Of a DNA stretch of 64,000 nt, positions 16,987-25,399 are shown one piece after another. The position numbers were made by a program, and so were the translations under genes. The stretch's first letter is position 1; each line of letters begins with the position of its first letter. The notes under the pieces are model-generated. The model saw only the letters and a list, made by a program, of their open reading frames with translations. It was not told the origin of the DNA and did no database searches. Source of the stretch: JAAZNO01 sp012798275 (GTDB taxonomy: Bacteria > Chloroflexota > Anaerolineae > B4-G1 > SLSP01); NCBI GenBank assembly GCA_035347995.1, contig DAOPQD010000005.1:1-64000 (forward strand), in the 5' to 3' direction.

Positions 16987-17847
16987 CTAGAGCTCCCGAA
17001 TGCGATCAATGAGCTTGTGAATCAAGCTGCGCTTGACGTCAGGGCGACGCGCCCCCATCATGGCCTCAGGACGTTCCTTCTCCTCCGGCCGAACGCTCCG
17101 CGGCTCCCCGACCGTGGCTTCAGCCATCTGCCTCGGCGGACGAATGATTTCGACCAACCCCGCTTGCAGCAGGCCATAGACGATCTTGCGAATCTGAAAT
17201 TCGCTCATGTTGTTGTACTGTGCGATCTGCCGGATGGCGTTGCGCGGATTGACGAAGGAAATCACCCGCCACTCCTCCACAGTCAGGTTCACATCCCGCA
17301 ACGGGGTGTTGGGCTTCTCGGCAAATTTCAGCGCCACGTCGAGGGAAGGGATCTCTTCCTGCAGCCGTTCCCACTCTTTGAGCCGCCGGCTCCCCTCCAT
17401 AATGACGTTTTCCAGGGCAATCGAGCTCACCAGCTTGCCCTGAATGGGCAACTCGTTCGGCTCGAAGCGGAACGTCCCCGCATTCCAGGAAAACACGCTG
17501 TAAGCCGTGTCCGTGATGTGTTGGCGCACGAGCTGCACCAGTTCCTGCTGCTGGACATGTCCCGACTGGATAAGCATCAGCGCCACATCCCGGTCGGGTT
17601 TGCTACCCATGTTGGTCGCAATAACGCGCGCCTGCTCCGCCGTCAACTTACCCGCTTTTTGTAGCAAAGGCAACAACGCGAGTTCCTGTCCATCCGCCGC
17701 CGCGTACACTAACGCTCCCTCGCGGAAACACAGGTAGGCCTTGCTTTGCGCACCCTCCAGGTAGAGCGTCCCCGTTTTACGGGCCAGGTTGATCAGGTTC
17801 AGCAGTTGTGTGATGCCGAAATCCTTCAAGTTGCCTTTTAGCGCCAT
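16987..17847 (-). CDS. DUF4388 (PATAN) domain protein with winged-helix-like C-terminus
   Basis: The 286 residues begin MALKGNLKDFGITQLLNLIN with KTGTLYL and GALVYA, the DUF4388/PATAN signature. The middle section is helical. EFQIRKIVYGLLQAGLVEII (about 215-240) looks like a winged-helix module. PATAN proteins are receiver-interaction or scaffold modules in bacterial signalling. The gene leads a tight pair with the GTPase, and a TATAAT-containing promoter candidate lies at 17913-17940. Confidence 0.85.
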   Translation of the reverse strand: MALKGNLKDFGITQLLNLINLARKTGTLYLEGAQSKAYLCFREGALVYAAADGQELALLPLLQKAGKLTAEQARVIATNMGSKPDRDVALMLIQSGHVQQQELVQLVRQHITDTAYSVFSWNAGTFRFEPNELPIQGKLVSSIALENVIMEGSRRLKEWERLQEEIPSLDVALKFAEKPNTPLRDVNLTVEEWRVISFVNPRNAIRQIAQYNNMSEFQIRKIVYGLLQAGLVEIIRPPRQMAEATVGEPRSVRPEEKERPEAMMGARRPDVKRSLIHKLIDRIREL

Positions 17848-17912
17848 TTCTGCCGTCCTTACTCCGATCTCAGGAAAACCAAAAGTGTGTCGTGAAAATC
17901 TTACATAACCCC

Positions 17913-17940
17913 ATTATAACTTGCTTCTAAGAGTCAGCAA
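17913..17940 (-). promoter_or_regulatory. Candidate promoter for the DUF4388-GTPase genes
   Basis: On the minus strand TTGCTG (17940-17935) is followed after 16 bp by a perfect TATAAT (17918-17913), about 65 nt ahead of the ATG at 17847. The -35 lies inside the last codons of recN. Confidence 0.55.
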
Positions 17941-19762
17941 ACCCGCCTTTATGCGCGGCCGCCTGCGCCAGAAGTTCTTCCGCGCCCTGCCGCGAGGCCG
18001 CGCCCTGCGTCCCCAACATCTGCGCCAGTTCCTCCAACCGCGACGCCGTTTCCAAACGCCGCACCGTGGTCACCGTGCGCCCTTCCACCACGGCCTTTTG
18101 CACGCCGTAATGGGCATCGCCAAACGCGGCCAGCTGCGGCAGATGGGTGATGCACAACACCTGATGCGCCGGCTGTGCGTCCCCCGTGGCCGCTCCCGTT
18201 GGCCGGGTCAGCCGCCAGAGCTTGGCGCCGACAATGGCCCCAACGCGCCCGCCGATGCCCTGATCAATCTCGTCGAAAATCAACGTCGGTGTGCGATCGG
18301 CGCGCGAAAGCACCGTCTTGAGCGCCAGCATGAGCCGCGCCGTCTCTCCCCCCGAAGCAATGCGCGCCAGCGGCTTGAGTCCCTCGCCTACATTCGGCGC
18401 GATCAGGAATTCCACCTGCTCCACCCCCGTGAGATCGAAAGCGGCGGACGATACGGGAGTGTCGTCCTGGACCTCGACGTCGTCTGCCGTGACCCACACC
18501 TCCGCCGGCAGCGCCGTTTCCAGCGGCAGACCGGCGGGGTCCGTCTCACAGCGGAACGCGACGCCAAACCGCGTCCCCCCCATGCGCAGATCGGCCAGTT
18601 CCCCCTCAACGCCGGCAGCCAGCCGTCGCGCGGCATCTCGTCGCGCCGCCGACAGCGTCCCACACAGTTCCGCCGCCGCCACACTGCACGCCGCCGCCGC
18701 TTCTTCCAGCCCGGCGATGCGCTCGTCGCTGTGCTCCAGAGCTTCCAGCTCCGCCGCGATTCTGGTCGCGTAGGCCAGAATCTCAGGGATGTCGCCGCCG
18801 TATTTGCGCCGCAGGCTGTGAATCAGCGCCAGGCGCTCCTCGACCTGCTGCAGCCGGCGCGGGTTGAACTCGATGCGGCCCAGGTATTCCCGCAGGGAGC
18901 GCGCCAGATCCTCGAGCTGATACACTGCTTCCAGCCAGGCGCTCTCCTGAGAGCTCAGCGAGGGATCCACCCGCACCAGCGCGGCCATCTCCCGTTGCCC
19001 CTGGCCCAACAGATCAAGCACCGCCGGCGACTCTTCCGCGCCCTCCTCGAGCAGCGTCAGCAACGTCGCCGTCAGCGACGCCAGCTGCTCCGCATTCGCC
19101 AGGCGAACGCGCTCTGCCGCAAGCTCGTCCTCCTCGCCGATTTGCAACGCCGCGGCCGTGAGCTCCTGCAGCTGGAAGCGCAACAGGTCCTGCCGCTGCA
19201 TCCGGCTGCTTTCGTCCTGGCGCAGCGCTTGCAACTCCCGCCGTACTGCCTGCAGGCGTCGGACCGCCTCAGCGACGCGCTCCCGCAATTCCCCGAGATC
19301 GGCAAAGCGATCCAGCAGCTGCACATGCTCCGCAACCCGCAGGAGGCTCAGATGCTCGCTCTGCCCGTGAATGTCCACCAACTGCTCGCCAAGCTGGCGC
19401 AACAACGCCGCCGCGACCACCGAGCCGTTGACACGCGCGACCGAACGGCCATTGTCGCGGAGCTCGCGACTCAGCCACAGCACATCGGCGGCCTCGCTAT
19501 CCAGCCCCTCTTGCTCGAGGAGCGGCGCGAGCCGCGCCTGCTGCCCGGCGTCGAGCTGAAACATCCCTTCGACCAAGGCGCGCGTGGCGCCCTCGCGGAT
19601 CGCCGTCGCATCGGCGCGCCCGCCCAGCAACAGCATCACCGCATCAATCACGATGGATTTACCGGCGCCGGTCTCCCCTGTGAGAATATTGAAACCCGGC
19701 TCCAGGTTCAAATGCAATTCGTCAATGATGGCAAAATCTCGAATATGCAGCTCTTTTAACAC
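17927..19762 (-). CDS. recN: DNA repair protein RecN
   Basis: This is a 611-residue SMC-like ATPase: Walker A LTGETGAGKS (about 28-37), a long coiled-coil middle, the signature ASGGETARLMLALK (about 468-481), and Walker B with FDEIDQGIGGRVG. RecN acts at double-strand breaks by tethering DNA ends. The length matches the family. The start is a GTG at 19762 reading (V)LKELHIRDFAIID, as in other RecN proteins. No strong ribosome-binding site is visible. Upstream is the inverted-repeat element at 19841-20094. Confidence 0.96.
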   Translation of the reverse strand: MLKELHIRDFAIIDELHLNLEPGFNILTGETGAGKSIVIDAVMLLLGGRADATAIREGATRALVEGMFQLDAGQQARLAPLLEQEGLDSEAADVLWLSRELRDNGRSVARVNGSVVAAALLRQLGEQLVDIHGQSEHLSLLRVAEHVQLLDRFADLGELRERVAEAVRRLQAVRRELQALRQDESSRMQRQDLLRFQLQELTAAALQIGEEDELAAERVRLANAEQLASLTATLLTLLEEGAEESPAVLDLLGQGQREMAALVRVDPSLSSQESAWLEAVYQLEDLARSLREYLGRIEFNPRRLQQVEERLALIHSLRRKYGGDIPEILAYATRIAAELEALEHSDERIAGLEEAAAACSVAAAELCGTLSAARRDAARRLAAGVEGELADLRMGGTRFGVAFRCETDPAGLPLETALPAEVWVTADDVEVQDDTPVSSAAFDLTGVEQVEFLIAPNVGEGLKPLARIASGGETARLMLALKTVLSRADRTPTLIFDEIDQGIGGRVGAIVGAKLWRLTRPTGAATGDAQPAHQVLCITHLPQLAAFGDAHYGVQKAVVEGRTVTTVRRLETASRLEELAQMLGTQGAASRQGAEELLAQAAAHKGGFADS

Positions 19763-19840
19763 ACGCGCCCCTCACCCCGCAGATATACTCGCGCTTCAGT
19801 TATACTTTCCACTATACTTTCCACGGTTACAATCTTTCAT

Positions 19841-20094
19841 TGTAACGATTCAACCACCGACTGAGAAACGGCATAGATTTCAGAGCAATTGCTGAAAGAA
19901 TCAAATTTGTAATACGTACCGCCTTTGCCCCCTATCCCCTTCCCCCCGCGCGCGCGGGGGGAAGGGGACTTTTTTGCCCCCTTATTTTTTCTCCCCCTCC
20001 CCAGTGCGTGCACTGGGGAGGGGCAAAAACTACCGGTCACAAAGGTTCGTCCATTGCCGTCTGGATAGTTGACGCCAGGTTGAACAGTTACGAG
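19841..20094. mobile_element. MITE-like inverted-repeat element, copy 1
   Basis: An element of about 254 bp is bounded by imperfect inverted termini (GTAACGATTCAACC at left; GGTTGAACAGTTACG at right). Inside are two strong palindromes, one with arms CCCCTTCCCCCC/GGGGGGAAGGGG and one with arms CCCTCCCC/GGGGAGGG, separated by CTTATTTTTTCTCC. The same order of blocks occurs in copy 2 (54221-54518). There is no transposase frame. It lies between recN and the mevalonate operon. Confidence 0.75.
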
Positions 20095-20401
20095 ATTTGA
20101 AAGATTATGGCCGTGAGCAGTATCACATCATCGAAAATTTACCAGAGATGCCGGAGACACAGGAAAAATCTGATAAGACGCCGTGTCCTCTGTGACTCCA
20201 GGGTTAAAATTATTTGCGCCGCTGAGGCCGTCTTATTTCCGATACCGTCCAATGAAAAAAAGCATATACCTGATTAGCCGAGAAAGCAAGTCCGCCGACG
20301 TTTGGAAGGCTTTGAAACAGGTCTGAGAGCTTTTGAGAGCTGCTTTATGCTAAGATGTGAGCGTTAAAAGATAGCCAGGACATCGGGAGTATAGTCTGCC
20401 T
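20095..20401. other. Intergenic region ahead of HMG-CoA reductase
   Basis: These 307 bp carry no convincing reading frame, RNA gene or repeat that I recognise. They presumably hold the promoter of the mevalonate operon, but I cannot point to a clear -35/-10 pair. Confidence 0.5.
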
Positions 20402-21703
20402 GTGGAACACAGTTCCCGTATTGCGGGATTTTATAATCTGAGCGGCGCTGAACGTCTGCAGCTGGTTGCCGACTGGGCCGCGCTGAATGCCGAAGAGCAA
20501 GCCGTGCTCTCCGGCATTTTGGGCCTGGATGTGGAACACGGCGCGGCCATGATCGAGAACGTTATCGGGATCTACAGCCTGCCACTCGGCATCGCCGCCA
20601 ATTTCACGGTGAACGGCCGCGACGTGCTGGTGCCCATGGTGATCGAGGAGCCGTCGGTCGTCGCGGGGGCCTCGCTGGCTGCCCGACTGGCGCGCGCCGG
20701 CGGTGGCTTCAGCGCAAGCACCGCCGAGCCGGTGATGATCGGACAGCTGCAGGTCATGGGCCTTGACGATCTCGAGGCCGCGCAGGCGCGCCTTCTGGCG
20801 GAGAAAGCGGCACTCCTGGCCCTGGCCCATGCCGTGGACCCTGTCCTCGCGCAGCTGGGCGGCGGCGCGCAAGACCTGGAAGTCCGCCTCCTGCCGGAGA
20901 CGCCCGCCGGTCCCATGCTCATCGTGCACCTGCTCTACGACGTGCGCGACGCGATGGGCGCCAATGCTGTCAACACGGCCTGTGAACGCCTCGCGCCGGA
21001 AATCGCTCGGCTTACCGGCGGGAGAGTCTTCCTGCGCATTCTGAGCAACCTGGCGGATCGTCGCCTGGCGCGCGCCGGGGTCGTCATCCCCGAAAGCGCG
21101 CTGGCGTTTGATCACTTCAGCGGCGAAACGGTCGCCCTCGGCATCGAACAGGCCTGGGCCTTCGCTGCCGCCGATCCCTACCGCGCCGCGACGCACAACA
21201 AAGGCATCATGAATGGCGTGGATGCGGTCGTGCTCGCTACGGGGAACGACTGGCGCGCCATCGAAGCGGGGGCCCATGCCTACGCCGCCCGCGAGGGGCG
21301 CTACACGAGCCTCAGCACGTGGCAGCGCGATGGGAAGGGCAACCTCGTCGGCAGCCTGGAGCTGCCCCTGGCGTTGGGCATCGTCGGCGGGGCGACGCGC
21401 GTGCATCCGACGGCGCGGGTCGCGCTCAAAATCCTGGGGGTGCAGACTGCCCGCGAGCTGGCGGAGATCGTCGCCAGCGTGGGACTGGCGCAGAATCTCG
21501 CCGCGCTCCGCGCCCTGGCGACAGAGGGCATCCAGAAGGGACACATGAGCCTGCACGCCCGGCAGGTCGCCATGGCAGCCGGCGCTACGGGAGAAGCCAT
21601 CGAGCGCGTCGCCGAGGCCATGATCGCCGAGGGCGTTATCCGCGTGGATCGCGCCACGGCCTGGTTAGAGCATTTTTACCGCGAGGAGCACGGCGCCGCG
21701 TGA
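20402..21703 (+). CDS. Hydroxymethylglutaryl-CoA reductase (class II-like)
   Basis: The 433 residues include ENVIGIYSLPLGIAANF (about 50-66), VPMVIEEPSVVAGAS (about 79-93), NKGIMNG (catalytic lysine, about 262) and GGATRVHP (about 334). These match HMG-CoA reductases of the short, soluble bacterial class. The enzyme interconverts HMG-CoA and mevalonate. Because it heads a run with HMG-CoA synthase, thiolase and a DUF35 protein, biosynthesis of mevalonate for isoprenoids is more likely than degradation. The start is a GTG with GGGAG about 12 nt upstream. Confidence 0.93.
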   Translation: MEHSSRIAGFYNLSGAERLQLVADWAALNAEEQAVLSGILGLDVEHGAAMIENVIGIYSLPLGIAANFTVNGRDVLVPMVIEEPSVVAGASLAARLARAGGGFSASTAEPVMIGQLQVMGLDDLEAAQARLLAEKAALLALAHAVDPVLAQLGGGAQDLEVRLLPETPAGPMLIVHLLYDVRDAMGANAVNTACERLAPEIARLTGGRVFLRILSNLADRRLARAGVVIPESALAFDHFSGETVALGIEQAWAFAAADPYRAATHNKGIMNGVDAVVLATGNDWRAIEAGAHAYAAREGRYTSLSTWQRDGKGNLVGSLELPLALGIVGGATRVHPTARVALKILGVQTARELAEIVASVGLAQNLAALRALATEGIQKGHMSLHARQVAMAAGATGEAIERVAEAMIAEGVIRVDRATAWLEHFYREEHGAA

Positions 21704-21751
21704 GGCGTCGCACCGTGTCCGGCGCGCCGAAACTGGAATCAGGAGGTCATT

Positions 21752-22816
21752 GTGGCAGAACGTTGGACCATGCATCCACAACGCCCGGTGGGAATTGTCG
21801 GTTATGGCTCGTACGTGCCCATGTACCGCCTGCCCAATGCGGAAATCAGCCGCATCTGGGGCAGCGGCGATGAGGGGGGGCCCATCAAGGAAAAGGCCGT
21901 CGCCGGATTGGATGAGGACACAATCACCATTGCGATCGAGGCCGCGCGCAACGCTTTGAGTCGCGCCGGCATTGCTCCCGAAGACATCCGCGCGGTCTGG
22001 ATAGGCAGCGAATCGCATCCCTACGCCGTCAAACCGAGTTCGACGGTCGTGGCTGAAGCGCTCGGCACGTCCCCCTATCACCTGGCGGCGGACCTGGAAT
22101 TCGCCTGCAAGGCCGGCACCGAGGCGCTGCAGGCGGCCATCGGCCTGGTCGGCTCTGGCATGGCGCGCTACGCCCTGGCCATCGGCGCGGACACGGCGCA
22201 AGGGCGGCCCGGCGATGCGCTGGAATACACCGCTGCTTCCGGCGGGACCGCCTTCATCGTAGGGCCGGCGGAGGAGGCGCTCGCGGTGCTGCGCGGGTCG
22301 CTCTCTTTCGTCACCGATACGCCCGACTTCTGGCGGCGCGCCTATCAACATTATCCCAGCCACGGCGGACGCTTTACCGGCGAACCGGCTTACTTCCACC
22401 ACATTCAATCCGCTGCTGAGGCGCTGCTGGAGGAGATGGGATTGGGGCCCCAGGATTTCACCTACGCCATCTTCCATCAGCCCAACGTCAAATTCCCGGA
22501 GCGGGTAGGCAAGCGCCTGGGCTTCACCAAAGAGCAGCTGCAGCCGGGTCTGATCAGCAACCGCATTGGGAACACCTACGCCGGCGCGGCGGTGACGGGC
22601 CTCTCGGCGACGCTGGATGTCGCCAAAGCGGGGGATCGCATCCTCATGGTCAGCTTCGGCTCCGGCGCCGGCTCCGACGCTTTCGTGTGGGACGTCACGG
22701 GGGCGCTGGAAGAGCGGCGACATCACGCGCCGCTGGTACAAGACTATATCGCCCGCCGCGTGGAAATTGACTACGGTCTGTATGTCCGCTATCGCGGCAA
22801 ACTGCTGGTGAAGTAG
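21752..22816 (+). CDS. Hydroxymethylglutaryl-CoA synthase, archaeal type
   Basis: The 354 residues have thiolase-fold landmarks: GIVGYGSYVPMYRL near the N-terminus, the catalytic cysteine in DLEFACKAGTEAL (about 112-124), and HQPNVKFPERV with the catalytic histidine (about 244). The length and the SSTVVAEALG block fit archaeal-type HMG-CoA synthase more than the eukaryotic or staphylococcal type. It condenses acetyl-CoA with acetoacetyl-CoA. The GTG start at 21752 follows CAGGAGG. The gene sits 9 bp ahead of the thiolase gene. Confidence 0.92.
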   Translation: MAERWTMHPQRPVGIVGYGSYVPMYRLPNAEISRIWGSGDEGGPIKEKAVAGLDEDTITIAIEAARNALSRAGIAPEDIRAVWIGSESHPYAVKPSSTVVAEALGTSPYHLAADLEFACKAGTEALQAAIGLVGSGMARYALAIGADTAQGRPGDALEYTAASGGTAFIVGPAEEALAVLRGSLSFVTDTPDFWRRAYQHYPSHGGRFTGEPAYFHHIQSAAEALLEEMGLGPQDFTYAIFHQPNVKFPERVGKRLGFTKEQLQPGLISNRIGNTYAGAAVTGLSATLDVAKAGDRILMVSFGSGAGSDAFVWDVTGALEERRHHAPLVQDYIARRVEIDYGLYVRYRGKLLVK

Positions 22817-22825
22817 GAGGCACGG

Positions 22826-23983
22826 ATGCGCGACGTAGCCATTATCGGCATCGGCCAGACGCCGGTTCAAGAACATTGGCCCATCAGCCTGCGGCATCTG
22901 GCGCTGGAAGCGGCGCTGAACGCGCTCCACGATGCCAACATCGAAAAAGTGGACGCCATCTATGTCGGCAATATGCTTTCGGGTGAAATCACCGGCCAGG
23001 AGCATCTCGGCGCGTTGCTCGCCGACGAGCTGGGACAGTCGGGCGCTGAGGCTTTGAAGGTAGAAGCGGCGTGCGCTTCGGGCGCGGCGGCGCTGCGCGT
23101 GGGGATGATGGCGGTCGCCAGCGGGATGAACGATCTGGTGTTGGTGACCGGCGTGGAGAAGATGACGGACACGTCGGGCCGTGAGACGACGGCGGCGCTG
23201 GCCATGGCGGCAGACGCGGAATATGAAGTCGCGCAGGGCGTGTCGTTTGTGAGCCTCAACGCGCTGTTGATGCGCCGCTACATGTACGAATACGGCTGGG
23301 AACGTAAGGATTTCGCCAATTTCGTGGTGACGGCGCACGCCAACGGGATGAAAAATCCCAACGCGATGTTTCACATGAAGGTGACGCCGGAACAATATGC
23401 GCATTGCGCCACCATCGCCGATCCGGTGGGCCTGCTCGACGCTTCGCCGGTCTGCGATGGAGCTGCGGCGGTAGTCCTGGCGCCCGCGGAGTACGCGCGC
23501 ACCCTCAGCCCGGCGCCGATCCGCATTCGTGGGTCAGGCATCGCTACAGCGCCGATCGCCGTCCACGACCGCAAGGATCCGCTGGCGCTGGAAGCAGCGC
23601 GCCTGTCGGTCAAGCGCGCTTATGAAATGGCGAAGGTGAAGCCGCAGGACATCAGCTTCTTCGAACTGCACGACGCCTTCACCATCATGTCGGCGCTGAG
23701 CCTGGAGGCTGCCGGCTTCGCCGAGCGGGGGCAGGGCGTGCGGTTGGCGCTCGATGGGGAGATCACGCTGGAGGGGCGGATTCCCATCGCCACCATGGGC
23801 GGGCTGAAGTCGCGGGGGCATCCTGTCGGTGCGACGGGCATGTATCAGGTCGTGGAGGCCGTCCTGCAATTGCGGGGGTTGGCGGGGAAAAATCAGCTGC
23901 ACCATCCGCGCCTGGGCATGACCCAGAACATCGGCGGCAGCGGCGCCACCATCATCACGACGATTTTGGAAGCGATGGGGTGA
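22826..23983 (+). CDS. Acetyl-CoA acetyltransferase (thiolase), archaeal type
   Basis: The 385 residues have the acyl-accepting cysteine in EAACASGAAAL (about 87), HDAFTI with the conserved histidine, and GGLKSRGHPVGATG (about 329-342). The enzyme makes acetoacetyl-CoA from two acetyl-CoA. In archaea this enzyme, HMG-CoA synthase and a DUF35 protein form one complex that channels acetoacetyl-CoA. The same three genes follow each other here, so a similar complex is likely. Confidence 0.92.
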   Translation: MRDVAIIGIGQTPVQEHWPISLRHLALEAALNALHDANIEKVDAIYVGNMLSGEITGQEHLGALLADELGQSGAEALKVEAACASGAAALRVGMMAVASGMNDLVLVTGVEKMTDTSGRETTAALAMAADAEYEVAQGVSFVSLNALLMRRYMYEYGWERKDFANFVVTAHANGMKNPNAMFHMKVTPEQYAHCATIADPVGLLDASPVCDGAAAVVLAPAEYARTLSPAPIRIRGSGIATAPIAVHDRKDPLALEAARLSVKRAYEMAKVKPQDISFFELHDAFTIMSALSLEAAGFAERGQGVRLALDGEITLEGRIPIATMGGLKSRGHPVGATGMYQVVEAVLQLRGLAGKNQLHHPRLGMTQNIGGSGATIITTILEAMG

Positions 23984-24078
23984 GCAGGAATGCGTAACGA
24001 GTGATGCGTCAAAGGGAACAGCCCTACACGGCGCGCATTATGTTTGACAATGCTTGATTCTCAGAAAGGAGAGCTCTC

Positions 24079-24489
24079 ATGGAAGGAAAAGTTGCTCACG
24101 ATTGGCGGTTGAAGGGTCAGCGGTATCGTCTGGAGGGAGAAGAGTGCCCACATTGCAAGGCCAAGATTTTCCCGCCGCGGGACATCTGCCCGGAATGCAA
24201 GCAGCCGGCAAAGGAACCCTATCGCCTGAGCGGGCGCGGCGAGGTTTACACTTTCAGCACGCTCAACAGCGCGCCTGAGGGCTTCGAGGGGTTTGTTCCC
24301 TACACCGTGGCGCTGATTAAGCTGGAGGAAGGCCCGATGATCACGGCTCAGCTCACCGATGTGGCGCCAGAGGATGTGCGCATCGGGATGCCGGTGGAGA
24401 TGGTCACCCGCAAGTTGCGCGCGCAAGGCGACGAAGGCACGATCATCTACGGCTACAAGTTCCGCCCGGCGGGATGGGGGCACGTCTAG
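24079..24489 (+). CDS. DUF35 / OB-fold zinc-ribbon protein (HMG-CoA synthase-thiolase scaffold)
   Basis: The 136 residues begin with a zinc ribbon of two CxxC pairs, ECPHCKAKIFPPRDICPEC (about 22-40), followed by an OB fold (VYTFSTLNSAP, then PYTVALIKLEEGP). In archaea such a DUF35 protein holds thiolase and HMG-CoA synthase together. The ribosome-binding site AAAGGAGAG precedes the ATG. The 95-bp gap to the thiolase gene includes short imperfect repeats but no terminator. A strong intrinsic terminator follows the gene. Confidence 0.9.
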   Translation: MEGKVAHDWRLKGQRYRLEGEECPHCKAKIFPPRDICPECKQPAKEPYRLSGRGEVYTFSTLNSAPEGFEGFVPYTVALIKLEEGPMITAQLTDVAPEDVRIGMPVEMVTRKLRAQGDEGTIIYGYKFRPAGWGHV

Positions 24490-24515
24490 CCGATTCCCCA
24501 TTGGTCACACGTCAT

Positions 24516-24565
24516 CGCCGTCTACGCGATTCCCGGATTTGGGGATCGCGTAGACGGCGTTTTTA
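24516..24565 (+). terminator. Intrinsic terminator of the mevalonate operon
   Basis: Perfect 15-bp arms CGCCGTCTACGCGAT and ATCGCGTAGACGGCG (24516-24530 and 24545-24559) enclose a 14-nt loop and are followed by TTTTTAC. Confidence 0.92.
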
Positions 24566-24799
24566 CTTTGGGGCACATGTAGCAGAACAGCGAAAACGCA
24601 GCTCATTGCCAGGCCCCGCCATGAATTCCGGGCCTGATACGTCAGGCCCGCTGAAGACAGTCTCCAAGCGACGCACGTGAGCGGGGGATCCGAGTGCTAC
24701 CAGCGGTTTGATGGCAAAAACTTGACTCTCAAACGGTTGTCTCTATACTGAAAAAAGAAGGTACCCCGTACGCCATGGCTCCCGGCCCGCCTGGTTGAC
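24566..24799. other. Intergenic region with a small hairpin
   Basis: Between the terminator and the next promoter I see one short palindrome, GGGCCTGA-TACG-TCAGGCCC at 24630-24649, and no gene. Parts of the surrounding sequence (AGCAG and CCAGG blocks) loosely resemble 40600-40700, so it may be repeat debris. Confidence 0.4.
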
Positions 24800-24828
24800 T
24801 TGCCTGAAAGCAGGTCTCCGGTTATCAT
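24800..24828 (+). promoter_or_regulatory. Candidate promoter of the small membrane protein gene
   Basis: TTGCCT (24800-24805) and TATCAT (24823-24828) are 17 bp apart, about 50 nt ahead of the ATG at 24877. Confidence 0.5.
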
Positions 24829-24876
24829 AGAGAAATCCATAGCAAGCGAAAAGCACGCGCCGCAAAAGGAGACTTC

Positions 24877-25287
24877 ATGCTGATCGAGCTGCTTTCGATT
24901 ATCATCTTCACCTTCGCCCTGGCGCTGTTTGTGCTGGGCGGCTTCACCTTGTGGATCGAGAAGGCGCGGCGGCGCACGCTGGGCCTGGTGATGATGCTCA
25001 GCGCGCTCCTCGTTGCCGGGGGGTATGCCTTTCTGGGCAGCCGCTTCTCCATCGCCTTGCTGGGACGGTTGATCATCCTGGTGGATCTTCCCCGTTTGAT
25101 GGCGACGGCCCTCGTCTACACCAGCGGCGTGCTCATCGGTCTGGCGCTGGCAGGCGGCTTGTTCCTGTGGATCTCGGGGCGCATCGTCCGTCCTACGCGG
25201 CTGGAACGTTACCTGGCGCTGTTCGTCGGCGTCACCTTGCTCATCGGTCTGCTCATCAGCCTGATGGCGATTGCCGTCAGCAGGTAA
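24877..25287 (+). CDS. Small membrane protein of unknown function
   Basis: The 136 residues hold four predicted membrane segments (about 3-24, 35-55, 80-105 and 113-133), with positively charged WIEKARRRT and ISGRIVRPTRLER loops. AAAAGGAGA lies 6 nt ahead of the ATG, so expression is likely. I recognise no family. It precedes dGTPase by about 110 bp, but the leader element between them suggests separate control. Confidence 0.75.
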   Translation: MLIELLSIIIFTFALALFVLGGFTLWIEKARRRTLGLVMMLSALLVAGGYAFLGSRFSIALLGRLIILVDLPRLMATALVYTSGVLIGLALAGGLFLWISGRIVRPTRLERYLALFVGVTLLIGLLISLMAIAVSR

Positions 25288-25312
25288 GAAGGACCGCTGC
25301 CATCGCAAGCAC

Positions 25313-25399
25313 AAAAATGTGAGTTATGAGCGGTAAGCGGAGACTGCGACAGTTCTCGACTCACGATTCACCGATCTCTATTTGCTGAGGAGGCTCTGC
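25313..25399 (+). repeat. Leader hairpin element, copy B (upstream of dGTPase)
   Basis: It runs ATGTGAGTTATGAG, then GACTGCGACAGTTCTCGACT, then CTCTATTTGCTGAGGAGG and the dGTPase ATG. The arms GTGAGTTATGAG and CTCACGATTCAC can pair over 12 positions with two G-U pairs and one mismatch. They differ from copy D on both arms while keeping most of the stem. The last 18 bases match copy A exactly. Confidence 0.75.

Noticed and set aside
17921..19759. 612-codon open frame antisense to recN
   Set aside because: It is the shadow of the GC-rich recN gene. It has no ribosome-binding site and a low-complexity Arg/Gln/His composition.
19921..20040. CRISPR-like or tandem terminator array in the palindromic block
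   Set aside because: The palindromes are different from one another, without spacers, and the same block order recurs at 54290-54450 inside defined element ends.
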